The position numbers were made by a program, and so were the translations under genes. The notes under the pieces were generated by a model. It saw only the letters and a program-made list of their open reading frames with translations, was not told the origin of the DNA and searched no databases. DNA of 15,523 nt from CAZDET01 sp964504335. GTDB taxonomy: Bacteria; Bacteroidota; Bacteroidia; Chitinophagales; Saprospiraceae. The stretch's first letter is position 1; each line of letters opens with the position of its first letter. Shown here in pieces: positions 1-7,472 of the stretch. The stretch spans positions 1 through 15,523 of the forward strand of contig CAZDET010000094.1 of NCBI GenBank assembly GCA_964504335.1, in the 5' to 3' direction.

Positions 1-1
1 C

Positions 2-673
2 GGGGAAATTGACCTTGGCCCAACTCCTGATGCCAGCAAATTGAAGCTCTACAAAGGCAAGAAACCGGTAAGCCAGATGCCGGTAGAAAAACCAAAACCG
101 AAATTTGGACCTCCTTCTAAGGAATCCTCCGGGACCTTCAGAAGAACCGGCATGCATTACAACGAATTAAATGCCGCCGAAATCGCAGCGGGAGTTCGGG
201 TTGATTACGACCCAGTGGCCGGAAGGCCTAGACGGATATCATACGTACAGCGCCCGCAATCGAAGAGTGTTAAACCTGCAACCGAACGTTCCTTTTCCCA
301 GGATACTTCTACGGAGGGTGCCCAGTCCAAAAATGTCGCTTACGAAAAGTCGGGAAAAGATAAAGGTCATTTAGTGCCGCGAGAGGGAGTGAAAGGGGAT
401 GCAGATGTCGAAAGGGCCGTCGATCAATTCACTTCTGTGGTGCCGATGACCGAAAAACTGAACCGGGGAAAAGGGTCTACTTGGAGAGCTTCCGAGACAT
501 CAACCATGAAATACGCTCAGGATTACGGTGAGGTAATGGTTGTTATAGAACCCATTTACGCCGATAACCCTCCCCGGCTTTCCGATGGGACTCCTATACC
601 ACACAGCATCCGGCGGACCATCATTGCTCCGGATGGTAGAGTCCTCGAGAGTTTCGTTCACGTCAATCAATAA
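2..673 (+). CDS. DNA/RNA non-specific endonuclease domain protein, C-terminal part (5' end outside window)
   Basis: The reading frame is open to the left edge, so this is the end of a longer gene; the first internal start-like codon is a TTG at 41. Counting from that TTG, residues about 60-210 match the NucA/Serratia-type DNA/RNA non-specific endonuclease pattern. DKGH (107-110) stands for the usual DRGH and holds the general-base histidine H110. TSVVPMTEKLNRG (131-143) corresponds to the SNxxPQxxxLNxG segment, with N141 as expected metal ligand, then W148 and E152. The tail VMVVIEPIY plus IPHSIRRTII resembles the family's late strands. Residues 1-60 are Pro/Lys-rich and linker-like. Such a C-terminal nuclease after a linker is common in polymorphic or secreted toxins, but the delivery domain cannot be seen. 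The next gene, 38 bp on, is a glycosyltransferase and not an obvious immunity protein. The domain call is fairly secure; the toxin role is inference. Confidence 0.75.
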   Translation, partial: GEIDLGPTPDASKLKLYKGKKPVSQMPVEKPKPKFGPPSKESSGTFRRTGMHYNELNAAEIAAGVRVDYDPVAGRPRRISYVQRPQSKSVKPATERSFSQDTSTEGAQSKNVAYEKSGKDKGHLVPREGVKGDADVERAVDQFTSVVPMTEKLNRGKGSTWRASETSTMKYAQDYGEVMVVIEPIYADNPPRLSDGTPIPHSIRRTIIAPDGRVLESFVHVNQ

Positions 674-711
674 ATTTCCACTTTACAAGTACGTAGCTGA
701 TTTAACCCTGT

Positions 712-3700
712 TTGAAATTGCTGCAACACTTACCCATACACCATCCCTACATCGCACTCTTCGGCTCTGGTAATTCCGTATTGGATATGCCTGATGAAGA
801 CTTTGCGCAAATCAAAGCCCAAGCCTTTGTAGTAACCCTCAATTACGCCCCTATCCGGCTCAGGGGGCACCTTAATTTGTGGTCCGATCGGCGGGTTTCG
901 CAATTTTTGGAGCAGTATTATGCCAGCCGTCCCAAAGACTGCCTCTTCCTCGTACAGGAGAATCGTACTTCCAGGGCATTTCGGCCAAAGGTTGATTTTT
1001 GGTTCGATCGCAAAAAAGAAAACCTCCAGGGGAATTATACCATCGTGTGGGCACTGCAACTACTCCGAAAGTATTTCCCCGAAAAAAAGATTTTACTCTT
1101 CGGTGTTGATCTGTACGCATCCGATACGGAACAAGCCAAATGGTACGATCGATTCACGGATTACGACCGAAAAAAGCGGGGCACCCAATACCAACTACAT
1201 CAAAAACTGAACCAGTGCGGCGAGCAGATCGCGCTCTATGTGCCTCCACAAAACATTTACAATTGCAACCCACGCTCCCATTTACAGCATTTTGAAAAGA
1301 AAAACTGGCGAGAAGTACTAGGACTTAATATCTTACATCTCTGTCCTTCGGCTCTCGCCGGAGCGCCAGTGCACCTTAGTCAGATACTTAATAAATACAC
1401 GGCCTGTATATCCAAGACCGTCCTGAAAAAGGAATTTACTGCCAGCGGGCTGGCCAACCTTCGGTGGAAGTACGATATGGTCGATCCCTCCGACATTCAA
1501 ATCCGGGAATTGGTCGATTGGGCCGATATCATTCACTACCATCGATTAGTTTATCCCCGACCATTCAAACATAAGCCTTGTATCCTTCAGTTCCACTCTC
1601 CACAGATGGGATACCGCCCCGGGCGGTCTCATAGTTGGCTAAATAACAGAAAGCTAGCGGTGGCACAGTATCAGCCTCTGATTTATACGGATGCCTTGAT
1701 TGTACCCAACCTCATCGATATTTGGGAGTCAACCTATCAACCGGAACAAAAGCCCGATGACCGAATCAAGATATTTTATTCCTGGGCCTCCGAGCAGAGA
1801 GGCGGCTGGCGGGATAAGGGCAGTAATCAGACCATAAAAATCCTGAATCAACTACAGCACCGATATGGCCAACGGGTAGAGATCTGTATTTTGAACAACG
1901 CTCCCTACGAGGCCTGTATGCAAGCCAAAAGAACCGCTCATATTTGTATCGACGAGTGCGTCACCGGTAGCTATCACCTTCAATCTCTGGAAGGCTGTTC
2001 AGTGGGTGCCCTGACGCTGAATAATCTCAACAAGCCCATTGCCGGATTTATTCGCCAGGTGACGGGGCAGGATACTCATCCTTTTCATACCACAAATTTG
2101 GATCAACTTCTCGATACCCTATGCCACTTTATCGAATCTCCAAAAGAAATCTACCAGCTTGGTAATACTGCCAGAAAATGGATGGAGGCCCATTGGGATC
2201 CCCGCAAGATGATTACTCAATATACCAATGCCTATTTCAATGCATTAAACACCAATACCGTATTTTCTTACTCCGATTCGAAAACGACGAAACAAAGCCA
2301 AGTGCCTCCTATTCTACCGCCGCTCTCCGTCACAAATAGTACTAAACCGAAAACAACCAACGTTCCTCGAAGACCTTTTCAAAAGTCCCTGCCGGTAGGC
2401 AAGCCCATTTCGGAACTTCACCAAATACACAAGGGTAGGGACATATACATTTTCGGAACGGGTCCTTCCTTATTCCACGCAAATCCATCATTTTTTAAAG
2501 ATAAAATCTGCTTCGGCATTAACTACGCCTTCGAGGTCATGCCCCACATAGACTACCATTTTGTCCATGTGATCGAAACGTATGAAGTGATTCGAAAAAT
2601 TGTCGACAATCAAAAATTGGTTTTACCCGAAACGTTAGTCCGACAATACCATTACAAAGCCAAACAGCAAGTACAGCCGCACCGAATTGACACCTGTAAT
2701 CCAGATAGCTGGATTTATCCCATTCAGAATCCATACGAAAAAAACATTCAAAACAAACACTTGGACCTCGAACCTGATGCTCGAATTTTTACCTGGTCGA
2801 CCACCACGCACTCGGCGATCCATCTGGCAGCATACATGGGCGCAAAATGCATTTACCTGATCGGAGTCGATTACGAGCTATACCCGGGTGGAAAGGTCCA
2901 TTTCGATTCCCGGCACTGTCCGGATTACGGACAGCAGGATTGGAATGCCAACGCCAAACATCGACAAGGCGATCGTTGGCTAGCTCAAAAACTGAAACCT
3001 GCCGGTATTTCACTAGTTAATCTAAGCCGAGAAACGACGCGCCAAAACTTGGCAGACAATCCGCTCTCGCCCACTAACCTTAAAAAGACTTCGCCTTCTG
3101 TCGCAGGCCAAGAATTCCTTTCAAAGAGTCCCACTGCAGGTCTCTTGTCCATTTGTCTCACCGTACACAACCGTTCCAGGTTCCACCTTCCCAACGGTCA
3201 ATATGCTCCTCTTTTTCCGAATTGTCTTCATTCAATTGAAGAAGCGGTCCGACACCGGGACGATGTAGAAATTGTAATTAGCGATTATCATTCAACCGAC
3301 TGGCCCCTGGAGGAATGGGTACCCCAGGTACTTAAATCCATTCCCCACCAAATTGTAAACGTATCGGAAAGATTTCACAGCGGACGCGGAAGAAATATTG
3401 CAGCGGATCATGCGCGAGGGGAATTTCTGTTCTTTCTGGATGCAGAAATGCTAATTACGCCAGCTATCGTCGATCGGGGTTTGGAACACCTTCGGGCAAA
3501 CCGTGCCTATTATCCGATTTGCTTTTACTTCCTAAATCCGGAGCACTCTCTGGGTTTCTGGTGCGAGGGGGGCAAAGGTAACTGCTTTTTAAAGCGATCT
3601 TGGTATACGATGGCCGGGAAGTGGCCCTGCCCGCCCTCCTATAAGCAATCGTACAACGTCGACCAAGTGTTTTTTAGAAAGATGAAAGCCACTGGTGTTC

Positions 3701-5301
3701 CGATTGTAAACGAGAGAGCTTCAAGTTATTTCCACCAGTATCACCCTGGGAGAAGTGTGGACATTGCATTTAAGCGGCGCCACCACCTAATGAGAAAGGT
3801 GACCGGCGGGGTCGTCCAGGAAAAGCGGGCTAAGGAACCAGTAATTACTGGAAAAACGCACCGTATCGATGGAGGCTCCTCCAATGTACGTAAGCCGGAA
3901 TCGACCAAGGAAGACCACTTACCAATCACTCGAATATCTGCGTGCTTGCTCTCCTACAAAAGGCCCCAAAATATGCAGCGAATCGTAGACAGCCTGCATT
4001 GTTTTAATTTTATTGATGAAATTTTAGTATGGAATAACAACCCTGCTGAACAGCTGGCTCTAAAAGGCAGCAAAGTTCAGGTGATCAACTCCCCGAAAAA
4101 TCAGTTGTGTTATGGGCGTTTCGAATGTGCTCGCCGGGCTAAAAATGAAATTATTTATGTTCAAGATGACGATGCCCTTGTACAGAATATTCCCCAACTT
4201 CTAGCAGCATTCTTACAAAAGGAAAGCGGCATTACCTATGGTTTGCTACCAAAACACTATCGAGACCGAAAGCGGTATGAGCATTTTTATGGCCAGGTAG
4301 CACTATTAGGCTGGGGGGCGTTCTTCCGGAAGCCGGACCTGGCCGTACTTGATTCGTATTTAGCACATTGCCCGGCCGATTTCCTGTTTCGGCGGGAAGC
4401 CGATCAGATATTCTCCATCCGCCTGGGGGTTCCCCATCATCCCATGCGAGCTTCCGTTCAATTGCTCGATCATCACAGTACAAAGGGCGTGGCCCTTTAT
4501 CGGGAGGAAAACCACTATCTGTGGAAAGCCCAGGCAGTTCGAAGAGCACTGGCATTCAATCGAATGACGATCAGTCGCTCCCTTCCGGTAAGTTGGAACG
4601 TGGTCATTCCCTGTCGCAACTATGGCAAGTATTTGGAAGAGGCCGTACGATCAGTCCTGCAAAACGAAGCGGATTATGTCATCACCATCGTCGATGACAA
4701 TTCGACGGACAATACCGGCAATATTGGTAAAACATTAGCGGAGGAATACGATTTCATCAACTACTTGCAGCTCGACCGTCCGCACGGGGTCAGTTATGCA
4801 AGGAATTACGGCATTGCTTTCGTCGATAGCCTTTTTGTAGTATTGCTGGATGCCGACGACAAAATTGGAGCCCGCTATTTATCCGATGCCGAAAAACTCT
4901 TACGGAATGGCTGCGATGTCGCTAATCCGGATGCGATCCTATTTGGAAATCAAACCGCCCGATGGGAAGTTCCCCCATCCGTACATTTACAAGACCTCCT
5001 ATCCCAGAATCGGGTGCATACCTGCGCTGCTTTTCGAAGAAGTTATTGGGTCGAAGTAGGTGGCATTGACGAACAAATGGCGAACTGGCAGGATTATGAA
5101 TTTTGGCTCCGGCTTGCAGCTGCCGGTGCCCGAATCAAAAAACTGCCGGGCGACCATTTTTACTACCGAAAACACGGCGTTAGTAAATCCACCGAATCTC
5201 GAAAGCACCGCCAGCAGCTCTTAAACTACATACACAGCAAACACAAGCACCTCTTCTTGAACCGGACAAAGAAGGGAAGAAATGCATCTTCCGCTTCCTA
5301 A
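712..5301 (+). CDS. Giant multi-module glycosyltransferase (about six GT-type modules)
   Basis: This 1529-residue protein has no signal peptide or clear membrane segment, so it is probably cytoplasmic. Modules in order: (1) residues 13-195, a Rossmann module with GSGNS (18-22) and LLFGVDLY (128-135); (2) 205-515, a GT-B (GT4-like) module with NILHLCPSALAGAP, DALIVPN (327-333) and SLEGCSVGALTL (425-436); a Pro/Thr/Ser linker (515-570); (3) 576-780, a second Rossmann module with GTGPS (582-586) and YLIGVDYE (715-722), like DUF115/sialyltransferase-type folds; (4) 811-1030, GT2-like, with ISDYHSTDW and LDAEM (909-913); (5) 1074-1280, GT-A-like, with LLSYKRP and QDDDA (1151-1155); (6) 1294-1500, a canonical GT2 with VVIPCRNYGKY, VDDNSTDN and LDADD (1379-1383). 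The start is TTG at 712; a stop lies at 703-705, and the first ATG (787) would cut the GSGNS motif. The likely role is assembly of a surface glycan; donor and acceptor are unknown. Confidence 0.88.
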   Translation: MKLLQHLPIHHPYIALFGSGNSVLDMPDEDFAQIKAQAFVVTLNYAPIRLRGHLNLWSDRRVSQFLEQYYASRPKDCLFLVQENRTSRAFRPKVDFWFDRKKENLQGNYTIVWALQLLRKYFPEKKILLFGVDLYASDTEQAKWYDRFTDYDRKKRGTQYQLHQKLNQCGEQIALYVPPQNIYNCNPRSHLQHFEKKNWREVLGLNILHLCPSALAGAPVHLSQILNKYTACISKTVLKKEFTASGLANLRWKYDMVDPSDIQIRELVDWADIIHYHRLVYPRPFKHKPCILQFHSPQMGYRPGRSHSWLNNRKLAVAQYQPLIYTDALIVPNLIDIWESTYQPEQKPDDRIKIFYSWASEQRGGWRDKGSNQTIKILNQLQHRYGQRVEICILNNAPYEACMQAKRTAHICIDECVTGSYHLQSLEGCSVGALTLNNLNKPIAGFIRQVTGQDTHPFHTTNLDQLLDTLCHFIESPKEIYQLGNTARKWMEAHWDPRKMITQYTNAYFNALNTNTVFSYSDSKTTKQSQVPPILPPLSVTNSTKPKTTNVPRRPFQKSLPVGKPISELHQIHKGRDIYIFGTGPSLFHANPSFFKDKICFGINYAFEVMPHIDYHFVHVIETYEVIRKIVDNQKLVLPETLVRQYHYKAKQQVQPHRIDTCNPDSWIYPIQNPYEKNIQNKHLDLEPDARIFTWSTTTHSAIHLAAYMGAKCIYLIGVDYELYPGGKVHFDSRHCPDYGQQDWNANAKHRQGDRWLAQKLKPAGISLVNLSRETTRQNLADNPLSPTNLKKTSPSVAGQEFLSKSPTAGLLSICLTVHNRSRFHLPNGQYAPLFPNCLHSIEEAVRHRDDVEIVISDYHSTDWPLEEWVPQVLKSIPHQIVNVSERFHSGRGRNIAADHARGEFLFFLDAEMLITPAIVDRGLEHLRANRAYYPICFYFLNPEHSLGFWCEGGKGNCFLKRSWYTMAGKWPCPPSYKQSYNVDQVFFRKMKATGVPIVNERASSYFHQYHPGRSVDIAFKRRHHLMRKVTGGVVQEKRAKEPVITGKTHRIDGGSSNVRKPESTKEDHLPITRISACLLSYKRPQNMQRIVDSLHCFNFIDEILVWNNNPAEQLALKGSKVQVINSPKNQLCYGRFECARRAKNEIIYVQDDDALVQNIPQLLAAFLQKESGITYGLLPKHYRDRKRYEHFYGQVALLGWGAFFRKPDLAVLDSYLAHCPADFLFRREADQIFSIRLGVPHHPMRASVQLLDHHSTKGVALYREENHYLWKAQAVRRALAFNRMTISRSLPVSWNVVIPCRNYGKYLEEAVRSVLQNEADYVITIVDDNSTDNTGNIGKTLAEEYDFINYLQLDRPHGVSYARNYGIAFVDSLFVVLLDADDKIGARYLSDAEKLLRNGCDVANPDAILFGNQTARWEVPPSVHLQDLLSQNRVHTCAAFRRSYWVEVGGIDEQMANWQDYEFWLRLAAAGARIKKLPGDHFYYRKHGVSKSTESRKHRQQLLNYIHSKHKHLFLNRTKKGRNASSAS

Positions 5302-5324
5302 CCAGAGGGAACCACCATTCAATA

Positions 5325-5954
5325 TTAAATAACCTCCACCTCTCCGCACTCCACTTCCACACTAATTGCCTGCTGGATCGAGTCCAATTGAAAAATGATA
5401 CGGGAAGAACCCTGGAGGCGTTCCACGCAACCTTCCCAATCCTTCAACGGCCCGTGAATAATCCTTACTCGATCGCCAACCTGGCAGGTACAACCTCCTG
5501 TATGTTGAACCCGTAATCCGTGCTCTACGATTTTCTGAAGCAGATCGATTTCCGCCTCCCGGATGACACACGGTTTTCCTTCGAAGGCTACGAAACGGAC
5601 AAAGCCCGGATAGGTGTATACCTGAGCGAGGTTGTCCGGTGAAAGTTTTACAAAGATGTAGCCCGGTAGCAAGGGCATTTCTACCGTTTTTAAGCGATCA
5701 CTCCAGACCCGCTTCTCTTTGACCAAGGGTAAAAATGCTTCTAATTTTGATCGGATTAATGCCCGATACATCTTTTTCTCAAATCGGGAGCGAGTGTAGA
5801 CAGCGTACCATTGGAGAATATCCACACCAGCCTGTTGCTTTTTATGTTTGCGCGTTTCGGGATGGAATTTATTCTTTTCGGTGGATATGATCCTAGTTTG
5901 AGCCTTACACGTATTTTCCAATATTGGTTTGGGCGAATGGAATTCAGCATTCAT
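5325..5954 (-). CDS. UpxY-family NusG-like transcription antiterminator
   Basis: This is a specialised NusG paralogue. The NGN domain begins at QWYAVYTRSRFEKK (residues about 48-61 from the ATG at 5954), followed by FLPLVKEKRVWSDRLK and PLLPGYIFVKL (94-104), which are hallmarks of the UpxY group. A KOW segment GDRVRIIHGPLKDWEG (160-175) lies near the C-terminus. In Bacteroidota, UpxY proteins bind RNA polymerase and let it read through terminators in long capsular or exopolysaccharide operons, usually as the first gene of that operon. Here the gene converges on the large glycosyltransferase, with 23 bp between stop codons, so no operon lies downstream of it within this window. A GTG at 5999 could extend the protein by 15 residues, but it sits inside a hairpin and the extension is Asn/Lys-rich; the ATG at 5954 is preferred. 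The family call is strong; the target operon is unknown. Confidence 0.88.
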   Translation of the reverse strand: MNAEFHSPKPILENTCKAQTRIISTEKNKFHPETRKHKKQQAGVDILQWYAVYTRSRFEKKMYRALIRSKLEAFLPLVKEKRVWSDRLKTVEMPLLPGYIFVKLSPDNLAQVYTYPGFVRFVAFEGKPCVIREAEIDLLQKIVEHGLRVQHTGGCTCQVGDRVRIIHGPLKDWEGCVERLQGSSRIIFQLDSIQQAISVEVECGEVEVI

Positions 5955-5987
5955 TGATGCATTGGATTTGAGGTTGAACTTATTATT

Positions 5988-6007
5988 ATGCCTATACACA
6001 TAGGCGT
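5988..6007 (-). promoter_or_regulatory. Hairpin in the upxY leader
   Basis: A perfect 6-bp stem GCCTAT/ATAGGC with a 4-nt loop (5990-6005), extendable by one wobble and one A-T pair, lies about 35 bp upstream of the preferred ATG (5954) of the UpxY-like gene. It overlaps the alternative GTG start at 5999. It could be a leader-RNA structure or an operator. There is no T-tract after it on either strand, so it is not a terminator. A second, imperfect inverted repeat (TCACTTGAT at 6009-6017, ATCAGGTGA at 6042-6050) lies just upstream. Confidence 0.35.
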
Positions 6008-6135
6008 ATCACTTGATTTGAAATAACAAACCAAAAGATAAGATCAGGTGATTAGGCTGATCATCAATTGCTCAGATCAATTTGAATACCTGATTTGGGC
6101 ACATCATTGCATACGGAAGAGGTCCGATAGCATCA

Positions 6136-6624
6136 TCAAACCAGCGAAATACAAATATCCACCAGGTGCTTACCTTCCGGATGGGTTTTTGGGTCATTTT
6201 TGTAGGATTCGTACAAGGCCACTCCAGAGGGTTGCAATTGCTCCCGTTGTAGGTATTGCATCATCTCATTCCAGGCATCCTTATATCCATCGGGAAGGAG
6301 TTCGAATGAGCCCACGGCGTATTTGGCTGCCGGCAATTCCATCAGATGAATGTCTCCGTCAACCTCGGTGCCCTCCGGCACGGTAATACCTACACTGATG
6401 CGCTGTTGCTCGGGAGGCACGGATTCGGGATCGTCGTGGTACATGGAAAGGACCTCCATATTGGAGTTCTGGAGTAATCCCTTGGGCCCTGCCCAGCCCA
6501 TTACCTGATTGAACAGCCGTCCGAATAGTTCGGAATCCCCCTGGTAGGGGCCTACGTGCCGGACATAGGCTAACTGCCGCTTTGGTAATTCAACAATCTT
6601 GAAAGACGATGTGGTGGTAGTCAT
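6136..6624 (-). CDS. GyrI-like small-molecule-binding domain protein
   Basis: This 162-residue protein looks like a standalone GyrI/SbmC-like (AraC effector-binding type) domain. The N-terminal strand FKIVELPKRQLAYVRHVGPYQG (residues 8-29) is the typical opening, with V.E.P...LAYVRHxGPY. A central strand ISVGITVPEG and the later PAAKYAVGSFELL...YKDAWNEMMQYLQ (about 98-125) match the family's P.G.YAV..F.G.........W..L..WL segment. The C-terminal ALYESYKNDPKTHPEGKHLVDICISL matches E.Y.ndP..tpPe....dIciPl. There is no DNA-binding domain, so it probably binds a hydrophobic ligand, or a partner such as gyrase as in GyrI, rather than acting as a regulator itself. The ATG at 6624 starts the conserved block directly. 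It is followed at 136 bp by the upxY start and preceded by the truncated VOC gene, both on the same strand. Confidence 0.85.
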   Translation of the reverse strand: MTTTTSSFKIVELPKRQLAYVRHVGPYQGDSELFGRLFNQVMGWAGPKGLLQNSNMEVLSMYHDDPESVPPEQQRISVGITVPEGTEVDGDIHLMELPAAKYAVGSFELLPDGYKDAWNEMMQYLQREQLQPSGVALYESYKNDPKTHPEGKHLVDICISLV

Positions 6625-6703
6625 GGCTAATGCAATTTAGGTCCTTCTAAGTTCGGAAGGAATGCACGGCTATGCACTGCCAGATGTCGGTGATTGTGGT
6701 GAT

Positions 6704-7054
6704 TTATATCACTTTTTGAAAAAAGTTTCGTCTGGCACAACTTGTGTAGTCAATTCGATCAAAATAAGTACGGGCGCGATTGAATTCGGCCCGTGCCAGA
6801 GCAAACGCAAAATGATCGATTTTTACGTGCTTAGAAATCGGCATCGGTGCATCCGAAAGATGGGCGGGGAAGAGAGCCAAACCGGTTGTGCCCGCCAGTA
6901 ACATAATGGGAAATTCCCCCCATTCCTCAAATTGGTAGCGCTTTAGACCCATTACGCGTTCGTACCAGTCGGCGCTACGCTGCAAATCTCGCACTCGAAT
7001 GGCGACGTGGTCCAGATGATCGATTTGAAAAGGTAGTCGGCTGCTCATATCCAT
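6704..7054 (-). pseudogene. VOC (glyoxalase-fold) protein, 3'-truncated
   Basis: From the ATG at 7054 the product is about 116 residues. FQIDHLDHVAIRVRDLQRSADWYERVMGL is a typical opening of a glyoxalase/VOC domain, with metal-ligand-type His in DHVAIRV (about residue 16). A second ligand-type His is in VKIDHFAFAL (about residue 81). The family then normally continues with a strand-rich end of the form HSIYFxDPDGHxxE, which supplies the last metal-binding Glu. Here the protein stops after FDRIDYTSCARRNFFQKVI, and none of the three frames beyond 6704 restores a DPDG or ITT-like ending. The gene is therefore probably truncated and inactive, unless it works with a partner. Upstream ATGs (7081, 7204) give extensions without VOC character. 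Another, intact VOC gene of a different subgroup lies at 13726-14118. Confidence 0.6.
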
Positions 7055-7107
7055 CAATATAACCCGGTTCGATGATTTCATAAAACCGAGGAGTGTGCTG
7101 ATTCGTG

Positions 7108-7212
7108 TTAGAGGTAATCGGTGGAAGTCGGAGGCCCCTGAGGGGCATCGAAGACTCCGTCGGAGCAGGCAAACCCTACGAACAGTAGCCCCAGCAGAAC
7201 GCATGTCTTCAT
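7108..7212 (-). CDS. Short lipoprotein-leader ORF (34 codons), possible gene remnant
   Basis: On the minus strand an ATG at 7212 opens a 34-codon frame: MKTCVLLGLLFVGFACSDG, then an acidic/Pro-rich tail ending in TDYL and TAA. The start is a textbook lipoprotein leader: Lys at position 2, a hydrophobic stretch, and Cys at 16 followed by Ser-Asp, as in many Bacteroidota lipoproteins (the -3 residue, Gly, is atypical). The mature part would be only 19 residues. It may be a tiny lipoprotein, or more likely the 5' stub of a longer lipoprotein gene whose remainder has been lost. It lies 53 bp upstream of the truncated VOC gene, which would fit a deletion or replacement in this area. No function can be assigned. 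Confidence 0.4.
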   Translation of the reverse strand: MKTCVLLGLLFVGFACSDGVFDAPQGPPTSTDYL

Positions 7213-7237
7213 CTATCTGAGCTTTTCTTCAGGTCTA

Positions 7238-7354
7238 AATCATAACCTTCTTTGACAATTTTTGTGGTCGACACAAAACCGATGTCCGAAAAGGATTGAA
7301 GGCAGAGGATTTGTGTCGATATAACCACGAAAATTGTCAGAGAACCAATCATAA
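7238..7354. mobile_element. MITE-like element: long imperfect inverted repeat with 8-bp flanking direct repeat
   Basis: The arms are 7248-7277 (TTCTTTGACAATTTTTGTGG, then TCGACACAAA) and 7310-7344. The reverse complement of the right arm reads TTCTCTGACAATTTTCGTGG, then TTATATCGACACAAA. The arms thus match over about 30 positions with two mismatches and one 5-nt bulge (TATAT). A 32-nt non-palindromic centre separates them. The sequence AATCATAA occurs at 7238-7245 and again at 7347-7354, symmetrically two bases (CC on both sides) outside the arms, as a target-site duplication would. The 101-bp body (7246-7346) encodes nothing convincing. It is best read as a non-autonomous transposable element, or alternatively as a structured RNA or regulatory cruciform. 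No transposase or second copy is in the window. Confidence 0.5.
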
Positions 7355-7472
7355 TTGGTGTTGGGGCGCCCAAACAAGTTAAGTACGGTACTAACCACAA
7401 CGTCTGTTATTCAATCTTCGTGGAAGCCAGCATTAGTATTCAATTTTTTACACATTAAAATCATTCAAAAAC

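Noticed and set aside
6698..6716. GTGAT/ATCAC hairpin followed by T residues on the plus strand
   Set aside because: The stem is only 5 bp and AT-rich, and no plus-strand gene precedes it, so it is too weak to call a terminator.
6975..7172. 65-codon minus-strand ORF overlapping the VOC start and lipoprotein head
   Set aside because: It is out of frame with both better-supported frames and has no recognisable features.
7209..7400. 63-codon minus-strand ORF over the inverted repeat
   Set aside because: Its frame spans both arms of the palindrome, shows no family motif and is better explained as an accident of the repeat.
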